From Liolophura sinensis (taxonomy: Eukaryota; Mollusca; Polyplacophora; Chitonida; Chitonidae), in NCBI RefSeq assembly GCF_032854445.1, contig NC_088302.1, positions 24,871,788 to 24,935,787 on the forward strand: 64,000 nt of DNA, in the 5' to 3' direction. How positions within the stretch are numbered: the first letter of the stretch is position 1; each line of letters opens with the position of its first letter. The translations under genes and the position numbers were made by a program. This document shows positions 24,936-34,132 of this stretch, piece by piece. Below the pieces are notes generated by a model, which was not told the DNA's origin, did no database searches, and saw only the letters and a program-made list of their open reading frames with translations.

Positions 24936-25370
24936 AAAAAATGAAATGAAGTATTGAGTCTTGAGTACGACCAGAAAACACCAAATAATAATGCTTATTC
25001 ATTTCTTTATCAGTTGTTTGATTCAATACAAGGAATCCCGGAAAACGATATCACATCATGTGCTCAATCATTCGACATTTAAATCTCAAGATGCTGCAAA
25101 TACAGCTTCTCAAAAGACTATAGACGCATGCGCAGGCAAACTGAGCTTAAAAATATATAAAAAAAACTCTCTTACATGTAGCAGGATACTCCAAAGGGAT
25201 TTAGTAAGTACTTTTGAACACATCTTATAATCAGTGAAAATGATTTAAAATCAAATTATGTACATATTGGAACAAAAACTGCATTTTAAAATATATTTTC
25301 AAGCATTTTTTATAACATTTCTGGAACGTATTTTAAATAAATGTTTTAGATTCAGTATTAATTCTTTGTG

Positions 25371-25563
25371 AAGGTATCCGTGCCCGGCAGATTAGGCAAT
25401 GTGGCCATTGTGAGTTCAAGTCTAGCTCAGGATGGCTTCCTCTCCGGTCGTACGTGGGAAAGCCTGCGAACAAACTGTAGATTATCGTGGGTTTTGTCGG
25501 CCCTCTGTCCGGATTCCGCCAGTAACAACAGTGTGAAGTATATGTGAAAAATAAATGAAACAG
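25371..25563 (+). mobile_element. degenerate SINE family 1 (unit B, uninterrupted)
   Basis: TATCCGTGCCCGGCAGATTA, GTGAGTTCAAGTCTAGCTCA and GTACGTGGGAAAGCCTG, then an A-rich tail. This is the empty-site counterpart of the split SINE in unit A. Confidence 0.8.
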
Positions 25564-26079
25564 AGAAATAATGCTTTGGGAATATTCATTTATCGTGAAG
25601 ATGAAATATGGCACGAAAAAGATAATAGATGTCGTAATATAATAAAACACTATGCCGCATGAAATTTTCTTTCGTGCCTTTGAAAAACATTTATCAAATG
25701 TATTTTAACCGTGCACATGGAGCCGACTCAAAACACCAAACTGGAAAATGTTTGGATATTGTGAGATAGTGACAAGACCTGAGCTGTGTCACGAAAACAA
25801 GACGTAGATGACATACATGATGTTTGGATCAAATATGAACGACTGAAGAGACGATGGCGTGGAGTTTTTAACCCTAGCCTATATACAGTATTTCTGGTTT
25901 TTAAATATTTCATCACAGTCTCAAGATCTGTGGCTAAATAAAATGGTTTTTTGAAAAAAGTCCTTCCTGGCCCATTTGCATAAAACTCCCGCTGCATCCT
26001 TTCAGACATAGTGTAAAGTGGTCGCCAGGACGAACCCAGGTCTCGCTCATTGGATTATAGCTTTAAGTGAAGTCGTACC

Positions 26080-26300
26080 CTCAAGAAATAATCTGCCAAT
26101 TTTAACAGAAATTCTACCGTCTGAGTGATGCTAGAATCAATTCTTTTATTGCAATCTTTTCTATTTTAAGATGCCTTAGACTGACATGATACTATGTTAA
26201 ATATGACAAAGTATTATCGCGTAAAACTATGACACATTCCAGCATCACTCAGACAACAGACTTTCTGTTAAAATAACCAAATATTTTTTTTAAGTGATAT
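26080..26300. mobile_element. palindromic MITE (family M), copy in unit B
   Basis: CTGAGTGATGCTAGAATC and the inverted CCAGCATCACTCAGACAACA with AACAGAAATT and ACTTTCTGTTAA ends. It has a deletion in the middle compared with unit A. Confidence 0.8.
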
Positions 26301-26330
26301 AATAACAACTGGCTCTGGTATAGTCCCGTA

Positions 26331-28170
26331 GACGTCGACGGGCAGCGGATTTCTCCCATAAGCCTGACCGCTGTTTTATTAGTACGGTACTCTCGAGTAC
26401 GATACTGAGTGCTCCAAACAGACAGATGAACACTTAGACATCCATGTCATCCACATGCACGTAGTATACGGCCTGTCACACTTGAGATCTACAAGGATTG
26501 GAGTATTCTCAAACGAGGCGACAGCGAAATAAAGTCGGACTGGAGCCGGTTGAACTTTCACATCAAGAGTGATAAATAACGATTTGTGCTATCATAGTAA
26601 CAGTTTAGAAAAAACATTAACATAAGAAAAAAAAAAGAAAGTAAATGTCACTTCTCCCGCCATCGATCACTAACCCAGTATTGTTTTGATGACTGATATA
26701 GTCACTTTTTATCGATAAATTATTTGACTGAGCAGTACTTTGCCAAAACCATGTTCATCCACCAATAAGCTTAGCGTAGACCAAAGCACGGCGGCTCTTG
26801 TCATTGGCCACATCCGCTAAATCATCCCTTATTTTAACCCTGTTCAGCCTTCCATTGTTCATTTGTACAACTGAACCGTGTATATACACCAGCTACTTGT
26901 GTGCCTTTAACCTGTCATGAAGATGACAAATAAAATTTGTCGAATACTGAAACTTCTCGCAAAAATATGCGATTTCTCATGGTTCTTTTCTTTTTTTTTT
27001 TTTGGAGTACATGTAATCTTTTGCACTATGCGGTGCTTAACCACCTGTCTGTTTTCACTGACTTGTAAATGTTTTCCTCTTAAACTTTAAGATAAGAATA
27101 AAAAAGATTTCTAGGACAAGAATGTTTAAAATATTTTCTTTTTTCTCATTTTGGCCAAATTAAGTGATTAAAAATGATACTTCTCGAATAAAATTATTGC
27201 TTTTCAATGTTTTTGTATGGTTTTATTATATACCAAAAAATATGTTAACAATTCATCTACATTCAAGATGTAGGTTCAAACCTAGGACTGAAAGAAGTAA
27301 ACACCAAAGATCCTTGGCTTAGTTTATTTTTTTTTTTTGGCTGGATTTATTTCATTATTGTTTTACGTCCAGCTCAAGACAGCGGCCAGTAATATGGAAA
27401 GAAATCGGGCAGAGCCATCCATAGGTTCCTGGATAAATCTTCCCATGTGCGACCGAAGAGTTGGACTTTGAGGAGATGCACCTGAGTCTGCGTTAGCACG
27501 CTAACCACGGCCAAAGGCTGACGTCCTACAACTTGCATGTATGTATGTATACCATACCTATCTTGTCACAAGATGAATACCAGCAGGTAACAATGGACTT
27601 TCAGACCCCAAAGCTCGATCAAGGACGAGAGCTCTGTCCATTCACTACACCTGTTTTACAGTTATACGTGTGAAAGCAGACTTGTGTGTTTGCACTCCAG
27701 CTTCGTGATTTACCAGCACGCGGCAAAAATATTTACGATACTTTTCTGTACAAGTGAAACTCTCGAAAGCTATTCTCGTGAAATTCTCTTAAAATAAGTA
27801 GTTAAAAACCTCTCAAGGTCGTCATAAATCTTTGTGGTTTATAATTTATGAAACAAAATCGTCTTTTCCGAGGCCTGGTATATTTCTCACCGTAATTGAA
27901 CCGAGAAGTTCAGCATTTCTGGCCGCATATGCAAGCATGCATGAGTAGGTTTGGATTGCGACTCTGTTCCACAAAATAATTTTTGCCAAGGTATGCAATG
28001 AGCTGTTTCAGGGATTCAGATGACTCTAATGACCATTGGTTATCTCATGAAGAAATATGGCCATGATATTGGGGCCTTAAATCTGTGGATCCTACTCAGA
28101 TAATTCCCAATAGCTTGAAAAATTCAAGTGCATTCTTAGTCTGACAAAGCATACTTATAGTGGCTATAGT
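26331..28170. other. intergenic stretch, no gene recognised
   Basis: Mostly AT-rich DNA with a degenerate SINE at 27343-27520 and a poly-T run near 26990. A 60-codon minus-strand frame (26379-26561) is not recognisable. Confidence 0.55.
27343..27520 (-). mobile_element. degenerate SINE family 1
   Basis: ATTTATTTCATTATTGTTTTACGTC at the 3' end (reverse orientation), AGCGGCCAGTAATATGG in the body, then GCACGCTAACCACGGCC, a decayed tRNA-like head. Overall order matches the family. Confidence 0.7.
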
Positions 28171-28179
28171 GCTTCCAGC

Positions 28180-28490
28180 GTCTAGAAGATCTGAAATCAA
28201 TGTTCTTTTTGCTCGGACACACAAGCAAAAAATGGGTATTGGTTTCCTCGGTATGGCAAACATTACATGGATGTGAATCGCTTACCTTGAACCATTTAAA
28301 TAGTTATTAACTGGGAGATGCCATGACAGAAGTCGGAAACACAGGGTTTCAGCTTTTCTGCTAGAATGGGATAACTGGTGGATGTTATGAAGTCTGGAAA
28401 CAGGATTAGAACCCTGATCAAAACTATCACTGGTGTGAATTGTCCCACTCACTTTACTATAATTTAATTGTGAAAAATCACATCCCATTT
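28180..28490 (-). pseudogene. LINE-type reverse transcriptase C-terminal remnant (frameshifted)
   Basis: Read on the minus strand, one frame gives RKAETLCFRLLSWHLPV at about 28361-28310, and after a one-base frame change another gives a CCHC-type knuckle CNVCHTEETNTHFLLVCP at about 28275-28222. The combination of a basic/Leu-rich segment followed by a C-x2-C...H-x4-C finger is typical of the C-terminal end of non-LTR retrotransposon ORF2 proteins. The first frame hits a stop at 28284 just after the shift point, so the fragment is dead. The clade cannot be decided from this fragment. The 88-bp tandem array (28433-28790) overlaps its upstream side. Confidence 0.6.
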
Positions 28491-28790
28491 AAGGATTCAT
28501 ACATGGATATTTTAACATGTGTGTGAATTGTCCCACTCACTTTACCATATTTTAAATGTGAAAGATCACATCTCATTTAAGGATTCATACATGGATATTT
28601 TAACATGTGTGTGAATTGTCCCACTCACTTTACCATATTTTAAATGTGAAAGATCACATCTCATTTAAGGATTCATACATAGATATTTTAACATTTATCA
28701 CTGGTGTGAATTGTCCCACTCATTTTACCATAGTATAATTGTGAAACATCACATCTCATTTAAGGATTCATAAGTGGATATTTTAACATT
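28433..28790. repeat. minisatellite, four copies of about 88 bp
   Basis: Units start with GTGTGAATTGTCCCACTCAC at 28433, 28521, 28609 and 28704 and end with GGATATTTTAACAT. Copies 2 and 3 are almost identical; copies 1 and 4 are more diverged, and a short insertion precedes copy 4. Confidence 0.95.
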
Positions 28791-29139
28791 AGAGATACAA
28801 TGACTGTGTCTCAGGCCCCGTTTGGCCATAGCATCTGACTGACTATTGCCAGGTACGCCTGAATAACCTGGAACCAAAGAGAAACAAACACGACGACAGA
28901 AAAACTACTTCGAATATAGCTAATGAGAACATTTGGTCCATGTTCAGTCGTTCATGACTCATAAGATTAAAACAAGGTTTAAGAATACGTGTTTGAATAA
29001 AACAGTTACATGTATATACACACAGGTCTGTGTATAGATTTCATTAACACGTTAATGCTGTATATATATTTTTATAAAGTGGGTATCCTGGCAATAGGAT
29101 ACACGTAGTTTCGCCAAAGGTAAAAACAAGTCCCACTGA

Positions 29140-29512
29140 ACCACGTGACCTGTCAGAACTAAATTTTTAATTTCATAATACAACATGGCAGTGCGAAGGT
29201 TTCACAAAAAATCTTTTGAAGTAAACGAACCATGGAGAAAACCGAAGGTGCCTTCTCTCACAAAACTTTGTAAATTAATTTTTTGTAACTTTTCTTCTAA
29301 ATGACGTTGCTTTATTGTGGTCCCTGAGTGTTTGTGAATATAACAAGATGGGGGAAAGGAATGAGGTGTCATTTGTTTCTCCAGAACACCGCAAGACGGG
29401 TGATTCTGCAGGACGGCCAGGAAGTTGGAGATCACCTGATCGGGCGAAAACAAAATTTTCAGCAATGTTGAAGCATACGAAAGAGCTTTGGCGCTCCGTC
29501 ACCGACCAGTAA
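29140..29512 (+). other. candidate small gene fragment or exon, unresolved
   Basis: A CACGTG element (29142-29147) precedes an ATG at 29185 with a 39-codon frame starting MAVRRFHKKSFEVNEPW. A second, differently framed open stretch (29348-29512) gives MGERNEVSFVSPEHRK and continues to a donor-like GTAAGC at 29509. The composition is richer and more coding-like than the flanks, but opposing frames are open too (29202-29465 and 29275-29502 minus). I do not recognise either peptide. It could be a first exon, a retrocopy fragment, or chance. Confidence 0.25.
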
Positions 29513-29520
29513 GCCCTAGT

Positions 29521-29668
29521 TGTACAAATGAAACATCAGTTAAACTGTACAGAAATGCTCAGATTATCTGAAAATTATGCAAAAATGCAAAAAAATTTAT
29601 GAAAATTGTACAAATGAAACATCAGTTAAACTGTACAGAAATGCTCAGATTATCTGAAAATTATGCAA
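29521..29668. repeat. direct repeat, two copies, 86-bp period
   Basis: TGTACAAATGAAACATCAGT through ATTATCTGAAAATTATGCAAA occurs at 29521 and again at 29607 with almost no differences. Confidence 0.95.
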
Positions 29669-30029
29669 ATCCAACGATTGCACTATCACTGACAGCATTT
29701 CAGAAATAAACATTTAGCTATGCTATGACATATAGGTTGACAACTTCCTTCGCCCATGCTGGCCGTTACTAGAGAGATCACGTGGACTTTAGCTTCCGAG
29801 ACGTTTCACAGAATCAGTAAATTAACACATTTGACAAGTCACATGATAGAACTTTTTTTACCTTTCGTGACAGACTTCAAAACTCTCACATTGCTTCAGA
29901 ATTTTGAGCATCAAATATGATTGAGACGGCTGTGATAATTTCTTATTACAGTATTTTGTCCACGTCCTTAGAACGTCCTTATGACCTAGAATGCAATTGT
30001 TTCCAAAATTAAACCAAAAAAAAGTTTAT

Positions 30030-30445
30030 TTACGGCTTATCCAATGGAATGATCGCTCTATATTTTTTCTCATTGTACAGCACGCTCAAATAAAGCTTTC
30101 ATGAATTTGCGAGCCTACATATCAGGCGAAACCTACCTCTTTATCACATCTTTAGGTTGTAATGAAAGGAAACCTCAACATGGAAACAAGCATCGTACGA
30201 TAGACTGCAGTACTCTTAATGTCGGATATTTTCAAAATGGAATCGAATGCATTGAATTTACGTCATGCTTTCTGGACCATATATACAGTCAGCCACAGGT
30301 ATTCTGACATCGCATCCCCTTTTTTTCTCAATTTCTTTATAAGTAATATTAAAGTAATCTCTTACTCAGGGACAGTACGGGTTATTGCATAACAACATTG
30401 AAACTTTTTGTGAATCCGAATAACGATTTGTGCTATCAGAGTAAT
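30030..30445. repeat. partial match to the flanks of the 22-26 kb duplication
   Basis: The start (GGCTTATCCAATGGAATGAT, AATAAAGCTTTCATGAATTT) matches 22442-22520, and the end (AATAACGATTTGTGCTATCA at about 30419) matches about 26577. The intervening sequence is different. It may be a third, internally replaced or deleted relative of the duplicated unit. Confidence 0.5.
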
Positions 30446-30708
30446 CAGTTCCCGTTGCATCTACTGCGGCTTCGTGCCACATAGTTTATTAGTTGTAAGG
30501 ACATGGGCAGTGGTTTTAGCCCAGCACTCCAAGTCCTTCCAAGCTGAATCTTGGGTTCCAAATCCTTGTCAGGGCATAGACTTGAACACCCAGCTTGTCA
30601 GTCGGGCGGTATTTCTCTTGTCTGGCGCTAATTCATCCGAGACGACCTTGTGTGGTGAGCAGTATATATGGTGCTTTCAACCTGTGGTTCCACTGAGGGA
30701 CCACAAAT

Positions 30709-30815
30709 CTGGTGTCACTGTAAATGTCTGGTATCATCGGCCTTGCACTATAAACGTCTGGTGTCATCAGCCTGGCACTATAAATATCTGATGTCATTGG
30801 TCTGGCGTTCAACTG
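30709..30815. repeat. minisatellite, about 30-bp period
   Basis: Copies of CTGGTGTCATCAGCCTGGCA with TATAAA-containing spacers start at 30728, 30758 and 30788, with a weaker unit at 30709. The open frames here arise from the repeat. Confidence 0.8.
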
Positions 30816-31173
30816 TGGCAGTACCATACAAATGTATATTGGCACCAGTCTGGTGCAGGGAAACTCTGTCGTTATATTCCAGCAAAATGATGTTGACAGC
30901 AACCCATCAGTTGCATTCATGCTTTTTTTATGTACTAGCTTTATTGTATTTCATTTTTATCATTCATCTGTGTGTTTTTACAGGTTACTCAGCTCAAGGG
31001 GTGCTCTCGTTGGAATGATTGCAAAATAATTGTAGTGTTTGCAATTAAATATTTGTATTATTTAATTTAAAATATTGACTTCTGTATAATTTGGTTTTTT
31101 GGTAGTGCCTCTATTGTGACCTAAATTATTTTTGGCAGCGTCACAATAAAAATCGAATTGCTGGTTGAATGCC

Positions 31174-31284
31174 ATATTCGTGTCACGTGACGCGTGTGTG
31201 CTTAGTAGCGCGACTGACGTTGTGGCGCGCACGCTATTGTGACGTCACAATGACTACCATCACAAGTCGTCCTGACAAGACAAC
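31174..31284 (+). promoter_or_regulatory. CpG-rich promoter-like patch with CRE and E-box palindromes
   Basis: GTCACGTGAC at 31182-31191 is a perfect E-box palindrome. ATTGTGACGTCACAAT at 31236-31251 is a 16-base perfect palindrome around a full cAMP response element. Several CGCG/GCGC steps lie between them, unlike the AT-rich flanks. It sits 30-110 bases upstream of a coding-like small ORF and about 1.3 kb upstream of the kinase ORF on the same strand, so it may drive either. Motif identities are seen; promoter activity is inferred. Confidence 0.45.
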
Positions 31285-31416
31285 ATGGTAAACATGGTCA
31301 ACCCAGAGCCTATTGAAGTGAGAGAAAAGCCGATGACAGCAGAAGAATTTATCCGAAAGGGCCTGTTTGGGGGAGTAGTTCCGGTTGGTGACATGAAACG
31401 CATGAGGCACAAATAA
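31285..31416 (+). CDS. small ORF of 43 codons, unknown product
   Basis: The frame runs from ATG at 31285 (a second in-frame ATG is at 31294) to TAA at 31414-31416. The peptide starts MVNMVNPEPIEVREKPM and continues TAEEFIRKGLFGG to a basic end (MKRMRHK). It reads like real coding sequence: mixed acidic, aliphatic and basic residues, no low complexity, and a promoter-like patch directly upstream. I do not recognise a family, and no signal peptide or membrane segment is evident. It could be a micropeptide gene, the first exon of a spliced gene, or a retrocopy fragment. A donor-like GTAAAC overlaps the first ATG (ATG|GTAAAC), so the stretch could also be intronic or 5' UTR of the kinase gene downstream. 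Confidence 0.35.
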   Translation: MVNMVNPEPIEVREKPMTAEEFIRKGLFGGVVPVGDMKRMRHK

Positions 31417-31497
31417 TTTTATAGGGATACTTAGCTTGTTAGGCTCTTGATTAGTAACTGTATCGTGGCTAAGACTTAAAAATGGTTCATCTCTGTA

Positions 31498-31735
31498 CTT
31501 TAATTGGATAGTGCAACGACTGGCTCGGGTGGGGCAGCTTACTTGCCTTACTAAGTCGGTAAGTCGTCTCCGTGCAGCAGCACGAGATAAAGGAGCGGTG
31601 GGAATCCGTCCTGCAACAAGGCGGCACATTACACGTACATGCACTCTAAGGGCTCCTTCGTCGTCATATGACTGAAAAATCGTTAAAAGTACGACGTTAA
31701 ACCATACGTAACCACACCCTCATCTATGTACTTGC
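31498..31735 (+). mobile_element. SINE family 2 copy
   Basis: ATAGTGCAACGACTGGCTCG, GGTGGGGCAGCTTACTTGCC, GGAATCCGTCCTGCAACAAG and ATGACTGAAAAATCGTTAAA in family order, with the (ACTC) tail degraded. Confidence 0.85.
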
Positions 31736-31764
31736 TCACTTGGTGCTCAACATAACGTCGTACG

Positions 31765-32063
31765 TCAAATACCGGTTGGCCGAGTGCACTGTGAATCAGT
31801 GGGGTGTCAAATATGGGTGTCTGTATCATGGAGTTTCAGTGAGGTAGTTGTTACACAAAGACACTGTCTGTAAATGCCTGTTTTGAATTCGGTTTGTTAC
31901 AAGGAGACACAGCAGTTAGTAAATAAAAGAGCGGTGGAAATCCGTCCTGCATCAAGGAGGCACATTGCACGTACATGCACTTTAAGGATTCCTTCGTCGT
32001 CATATGACTGAAAAATTGTTGAGTACGACGTTAAACCCCAAGCACTCACTCACTCACTCACCG
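31765..32063 (+). mobile_element. SINE family 2 copy with a different 5' part
   Basis: The 3' half (31921-32063) matches family 2 (GGAAATCCGTCCTGCATCAA, ACTGAAAAATTGTTGAGTAC, (ACTC)n tail). The 5' half (GGTTGGCCGAGTGCACTGTG; GAGTTTCAGTGAGGTAGTTG; TACAAGGAGACACAGCAG) is unlike the other family 2 bodies, suggesting a subfamily or a chimeric element. Confidence 0.75.
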
Positions 32064-32525
32064 CAGTTAGCGGGATAAATAAATAAACAGAACCTTGCAA
32101 ACAGACAACAAACGTGATTATTATAGAGAATTATATATGTATATGTCTACTAAACCTATACACATCTTCAGAGACAATAAACCTTTTTTGTAGCTGTTAT
32201 ACAAAAAAAGATGTTTCGATGAAGTCATCATACAGTGTCATATACAGTAGGCCTATATTACATTTTTATTACACGAGTCGCAGCGATAGCCGACAAATAT
32301 ATTCACACAATCCCGAAAGTGTTAGATAATAAGCTTTTAAGATACTGAAGTGTGTAGCAAGAGTCGTGTGTGTGTTGTTCATATGCTGCTAGAACTTTCT
32401 TTCCATGAAAAGTAAAATGTTTATTGCGTCTTTCGATTCCAAATAGTTCGCCATAACTTGGTGTCCTGTCTGGAAAGGAGTTTAAAGATACGGAAAGATG
32501 TCACTGAATTCCATACACATTTGAT

Positions 32526-32549
32526 TTTTCTAATTATCTGCATTTTCAG
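32526..32549 (+). other. probable splice acceptor upstream of the kinase frame
   Basis: TTTTTCTAATTATCTGCATTTTCAG: a TCTAAT branch-point-like element and a pyrimidine tract end in CAG at 32547-32549, exactly where AT-rich sequence gives way to GC-rich coding-like sequence. The first ATG after it is 32573. This suggests a 5' exon further upstream. Confidence 0.5.
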
Positions 32550-32572
32550 CCTAGATTCCGGATTCCCGGAAA

Positions 32573-32866
32573 ATGGAGGACGGGTCTACCAAGAAGCTTC
32601 CGAATTTTGCAATGGTTTTACCCAAGGGACTCGTCTCCGAGAACCGGGGTGTTCGAATTTCTGGACGACCCCTACGACCTGTTCTGCCAGAGAGTGTTTA
32701 TCTGGCAGCATGGGAGCCCGATTATAACTTGTGTGCCCCGTCCTCCGTGTCTCCCACCCTCGCCTCCCCCTGCCAGAGAGAATGTGGTCAGTGGGAAAGT
32801 GGACGGTGCCGCTCAGAGGCAAGCCGTGGATGCCGCTCGGCAGACATACGTGGACGCCGCAGCTAA
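32573..32866 (+). CDS. alternative N-terminal reading frame overlapping the kinase ORF
   Basis: The first ATG after the acceptor at 32549 opens a frame of 97 codons, starting MEDGSTKKLPNFAMVLPKG and including SGRPLRPVLPESVYLAAW. Its first 65 residues look more like genuine protein than the same bases read in the kinase frame; after about 32765 the quality reverses and the frame becomes Arg/Cys-rich and stops. This pattern is what a single-base frame difference between a true N-terminus and the kinase body would give. The switch region holds a C-run (GCCTCCCCCTGCCAG, about 32764-32775), a likely place for a sequencing or true indel. Alternatively the pyrimidine-rich tract before AGAGAATG there is itself a splice acceptor. 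Confidence 0.4.
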   Translation: MEDGSTKKLPNFAMVLPKGLVSENRGVRISGRPLRPVLPESVYLAAWEPDYNLCAPSSVSPTLASPCQRECGQWESGRCRSEASRGCRSADIRGRRS

Positions 32867-34007
32867 GAGGCAATCCGTGAAAGGCGCGGCTCCGAGGCAA
32901 TCCGTGGACTCTGGATATAAATCCAGTACGTCCGTCGGTAATCACTCCAGATACTCCCGCTACCAGTTTGCGGATGTCAGGGTGGATTGCACACCCCGTC
33001 ACAACGTTCTCACCTATTCGTACAGGGCGGATCTCAGACCAGATGAGGAGCAACACGGCCTTTGTGAGAAGCCGAAGGCGAAGGCACGCGGCGCGAAGTT
33101 ATGCGACTCCATTCCTAATAACCCACATGACCATTCCTCCAAATCTCCGACTCGTGACGCCAGAAAAAAGAATCTCACCTCCAATAACGTCACCAGGTAT
33201 GATTTCCTGTCGTCTCCTCAGGTATGTCTTCCGGCGGAAGTGCCACAGATCGCGCGTCGCTATTTAACTAGCCAGCCTCACAACTGCCAGGTGATTGGTC
33301 AAGGTGCATTTGGCTGCGTATCCCTGGCCACTTATCAGCTCGCCTACCCTAGAACTGTGGCCGTAAAAACCTTTACCAAGGGCAAAACCCGGCCCGCCGA
33401 GGTCTTAATGGAGGCCCGTATTCTGTACCTGCTGAATACAACCGACTTTATTCCCGAGTTTTATGGCGTCACGCCGACCTCTGAAGCCCCTGGTTTAGCG
33501 CTGGTCCAGGAGTGTTTCGGCCAGGGCACAACTCTCTTCACCGTCCTCAACAGTCCTCCTATCAAATCCGCCGATACCTGGCTTTACATCAGCCTACAAC
33601 TTGCTGTCGGTCTTCGGGAAATCCATCGTAGAGGTGTTCTAATCAACGACATCAAAGAAGACAACGTGCTCGTCGACAGCAACTTTATCGTCAAGTACAT
33701 CGATTTCGGTTTTGCCACTTATAAGAAAGGCTGTGTACATCGGATCGAAGAAGATGCATATGATCGTTACCCTCATATCGCCCCCGAAGCACGCCGGGGC
33801 CAGATTACCACGCCTTCCTCCGACATCTTCAGCCTAGGGGTCATGCTGGAGGCAATCATGGCCGAGGGAATGATCCAGGATATGTGGGAAGTTGTCTCCT
33901 CCTGCTTAGAGGAGTTGCCCGACAGGAGGCCGGAAATCGGGAAGCTCATTTCCCAGCTGAGAGCTATCAGGGAATGCCTGGATGACGATTTGGACAACGA
34001 TACTTAA
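32607..34007 (+). CDS. orphan protein kinase-like gene, single long exon, non-RD catalytic loop
   Basis: The frame (466 codons if counted from TTG at 32607) has no ATG before codon 268, yet it is open back to 32508, so the true N-terminus is elsewhere: an upstream exon or the overlapping frame at 32573. Residues 1-220 are low-conservation, Pro/Ser/Arg-rich, with degenerate repeats of RQ(S/A)V type near 70-110. The kinase domain spans about 228-460: glycine loop GQGAFGCV (33297-33320), VAVK with Lys254 (33366), helix C Glu269, catalytic loop INDIKEDN with Asp348 and Asn353, DFG at 366-368, APE at 392-394. The HRD motif is replaced by IND, making it a non-RD kinase with catalytic Asp kept. Ser/Thr versus Tyr specificity is unclear; I do not recognise a named family. 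The domain is at the short end for kinases, mainly in the C-lobe. No neighbour suggests its pathway. Confidence 0.8.
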   Translation: MQWFYPRDSSPRTGVFEFLDDPYDLFCQRVFIWQHGSPIITCVPRPPCLPPSPPPARENVVSGKVDGAAQRQAVDAARQTYVDAAAKRQSVKGAAPRQSVDSGYKSSTSVGNHSRYSRYQFADVRVDCTPRHNVLTYSYRADLRPDEEQHGLCEKPKAKARGAKLCDSIPNNPHDHSSKSPTRDARKKNLTSNNVTRYDFLSSPQVCLPAEVPQIARRYLTSQPHNCQVIGQGAFGCVSLATYQLAYPRTVAVKTFTKGKTRPAEVLMEARILYLLNTTDFIPEFYGVTPTSEAPGLALVQECFGQGTTLFTVLNSPPIKSADTWLYISLQLAVGLREIHRRGVLINDIKEDNVLVDSNFIVKYIDFGFATYKKGCVHRIEEDAYDRYPHIAPEARRGQITTPSSDIFSLGVMLEAIMAEGMIQDMWEVVSSCLEELPDRRPEIGKLISQLRAIRECLDDDLDNDT

Positions 34008-34113
34008 AGATCTTTCTAATAATTTGCCAACTGATCAGCTACAGTTGCTTTTTTTTTGTTAATCTCGTGTTTTAGGGTTCATTTATTGTTTCATATGTAT
34101 ATATTTTGCACAA

Positions 34114-34119
34114 AATAAA
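34114..34119 (+). terminator. polyadenylation signal of the kinase gene
   Basis: AATAAA lies 107 bases after the stop codon and is followed by TGTG and a T-run (34121-34132), the usual GU/U-rich downstream element. It supports an expressed or formerly expressed gene. Confidence 0.65.
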
Positions 34120-34132
34120 ATGTGTTTTTTTT

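Larger units (their letters stand above)
22527..26330. repeat. tandem segmental duplication, unit B
   Basis: Second unit of the duplication described at 19018-22255. An extra segment of about 525 bases (23003-23528) sits between TACAAACTCA and CACATGAGCTGAGC, which are adjacent in unit A. Another B-only stretch near 24670-25330 contains a diverged MITE. Unit B lacks the SINE 2 insertion of unit A. Confidence 0.9.
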
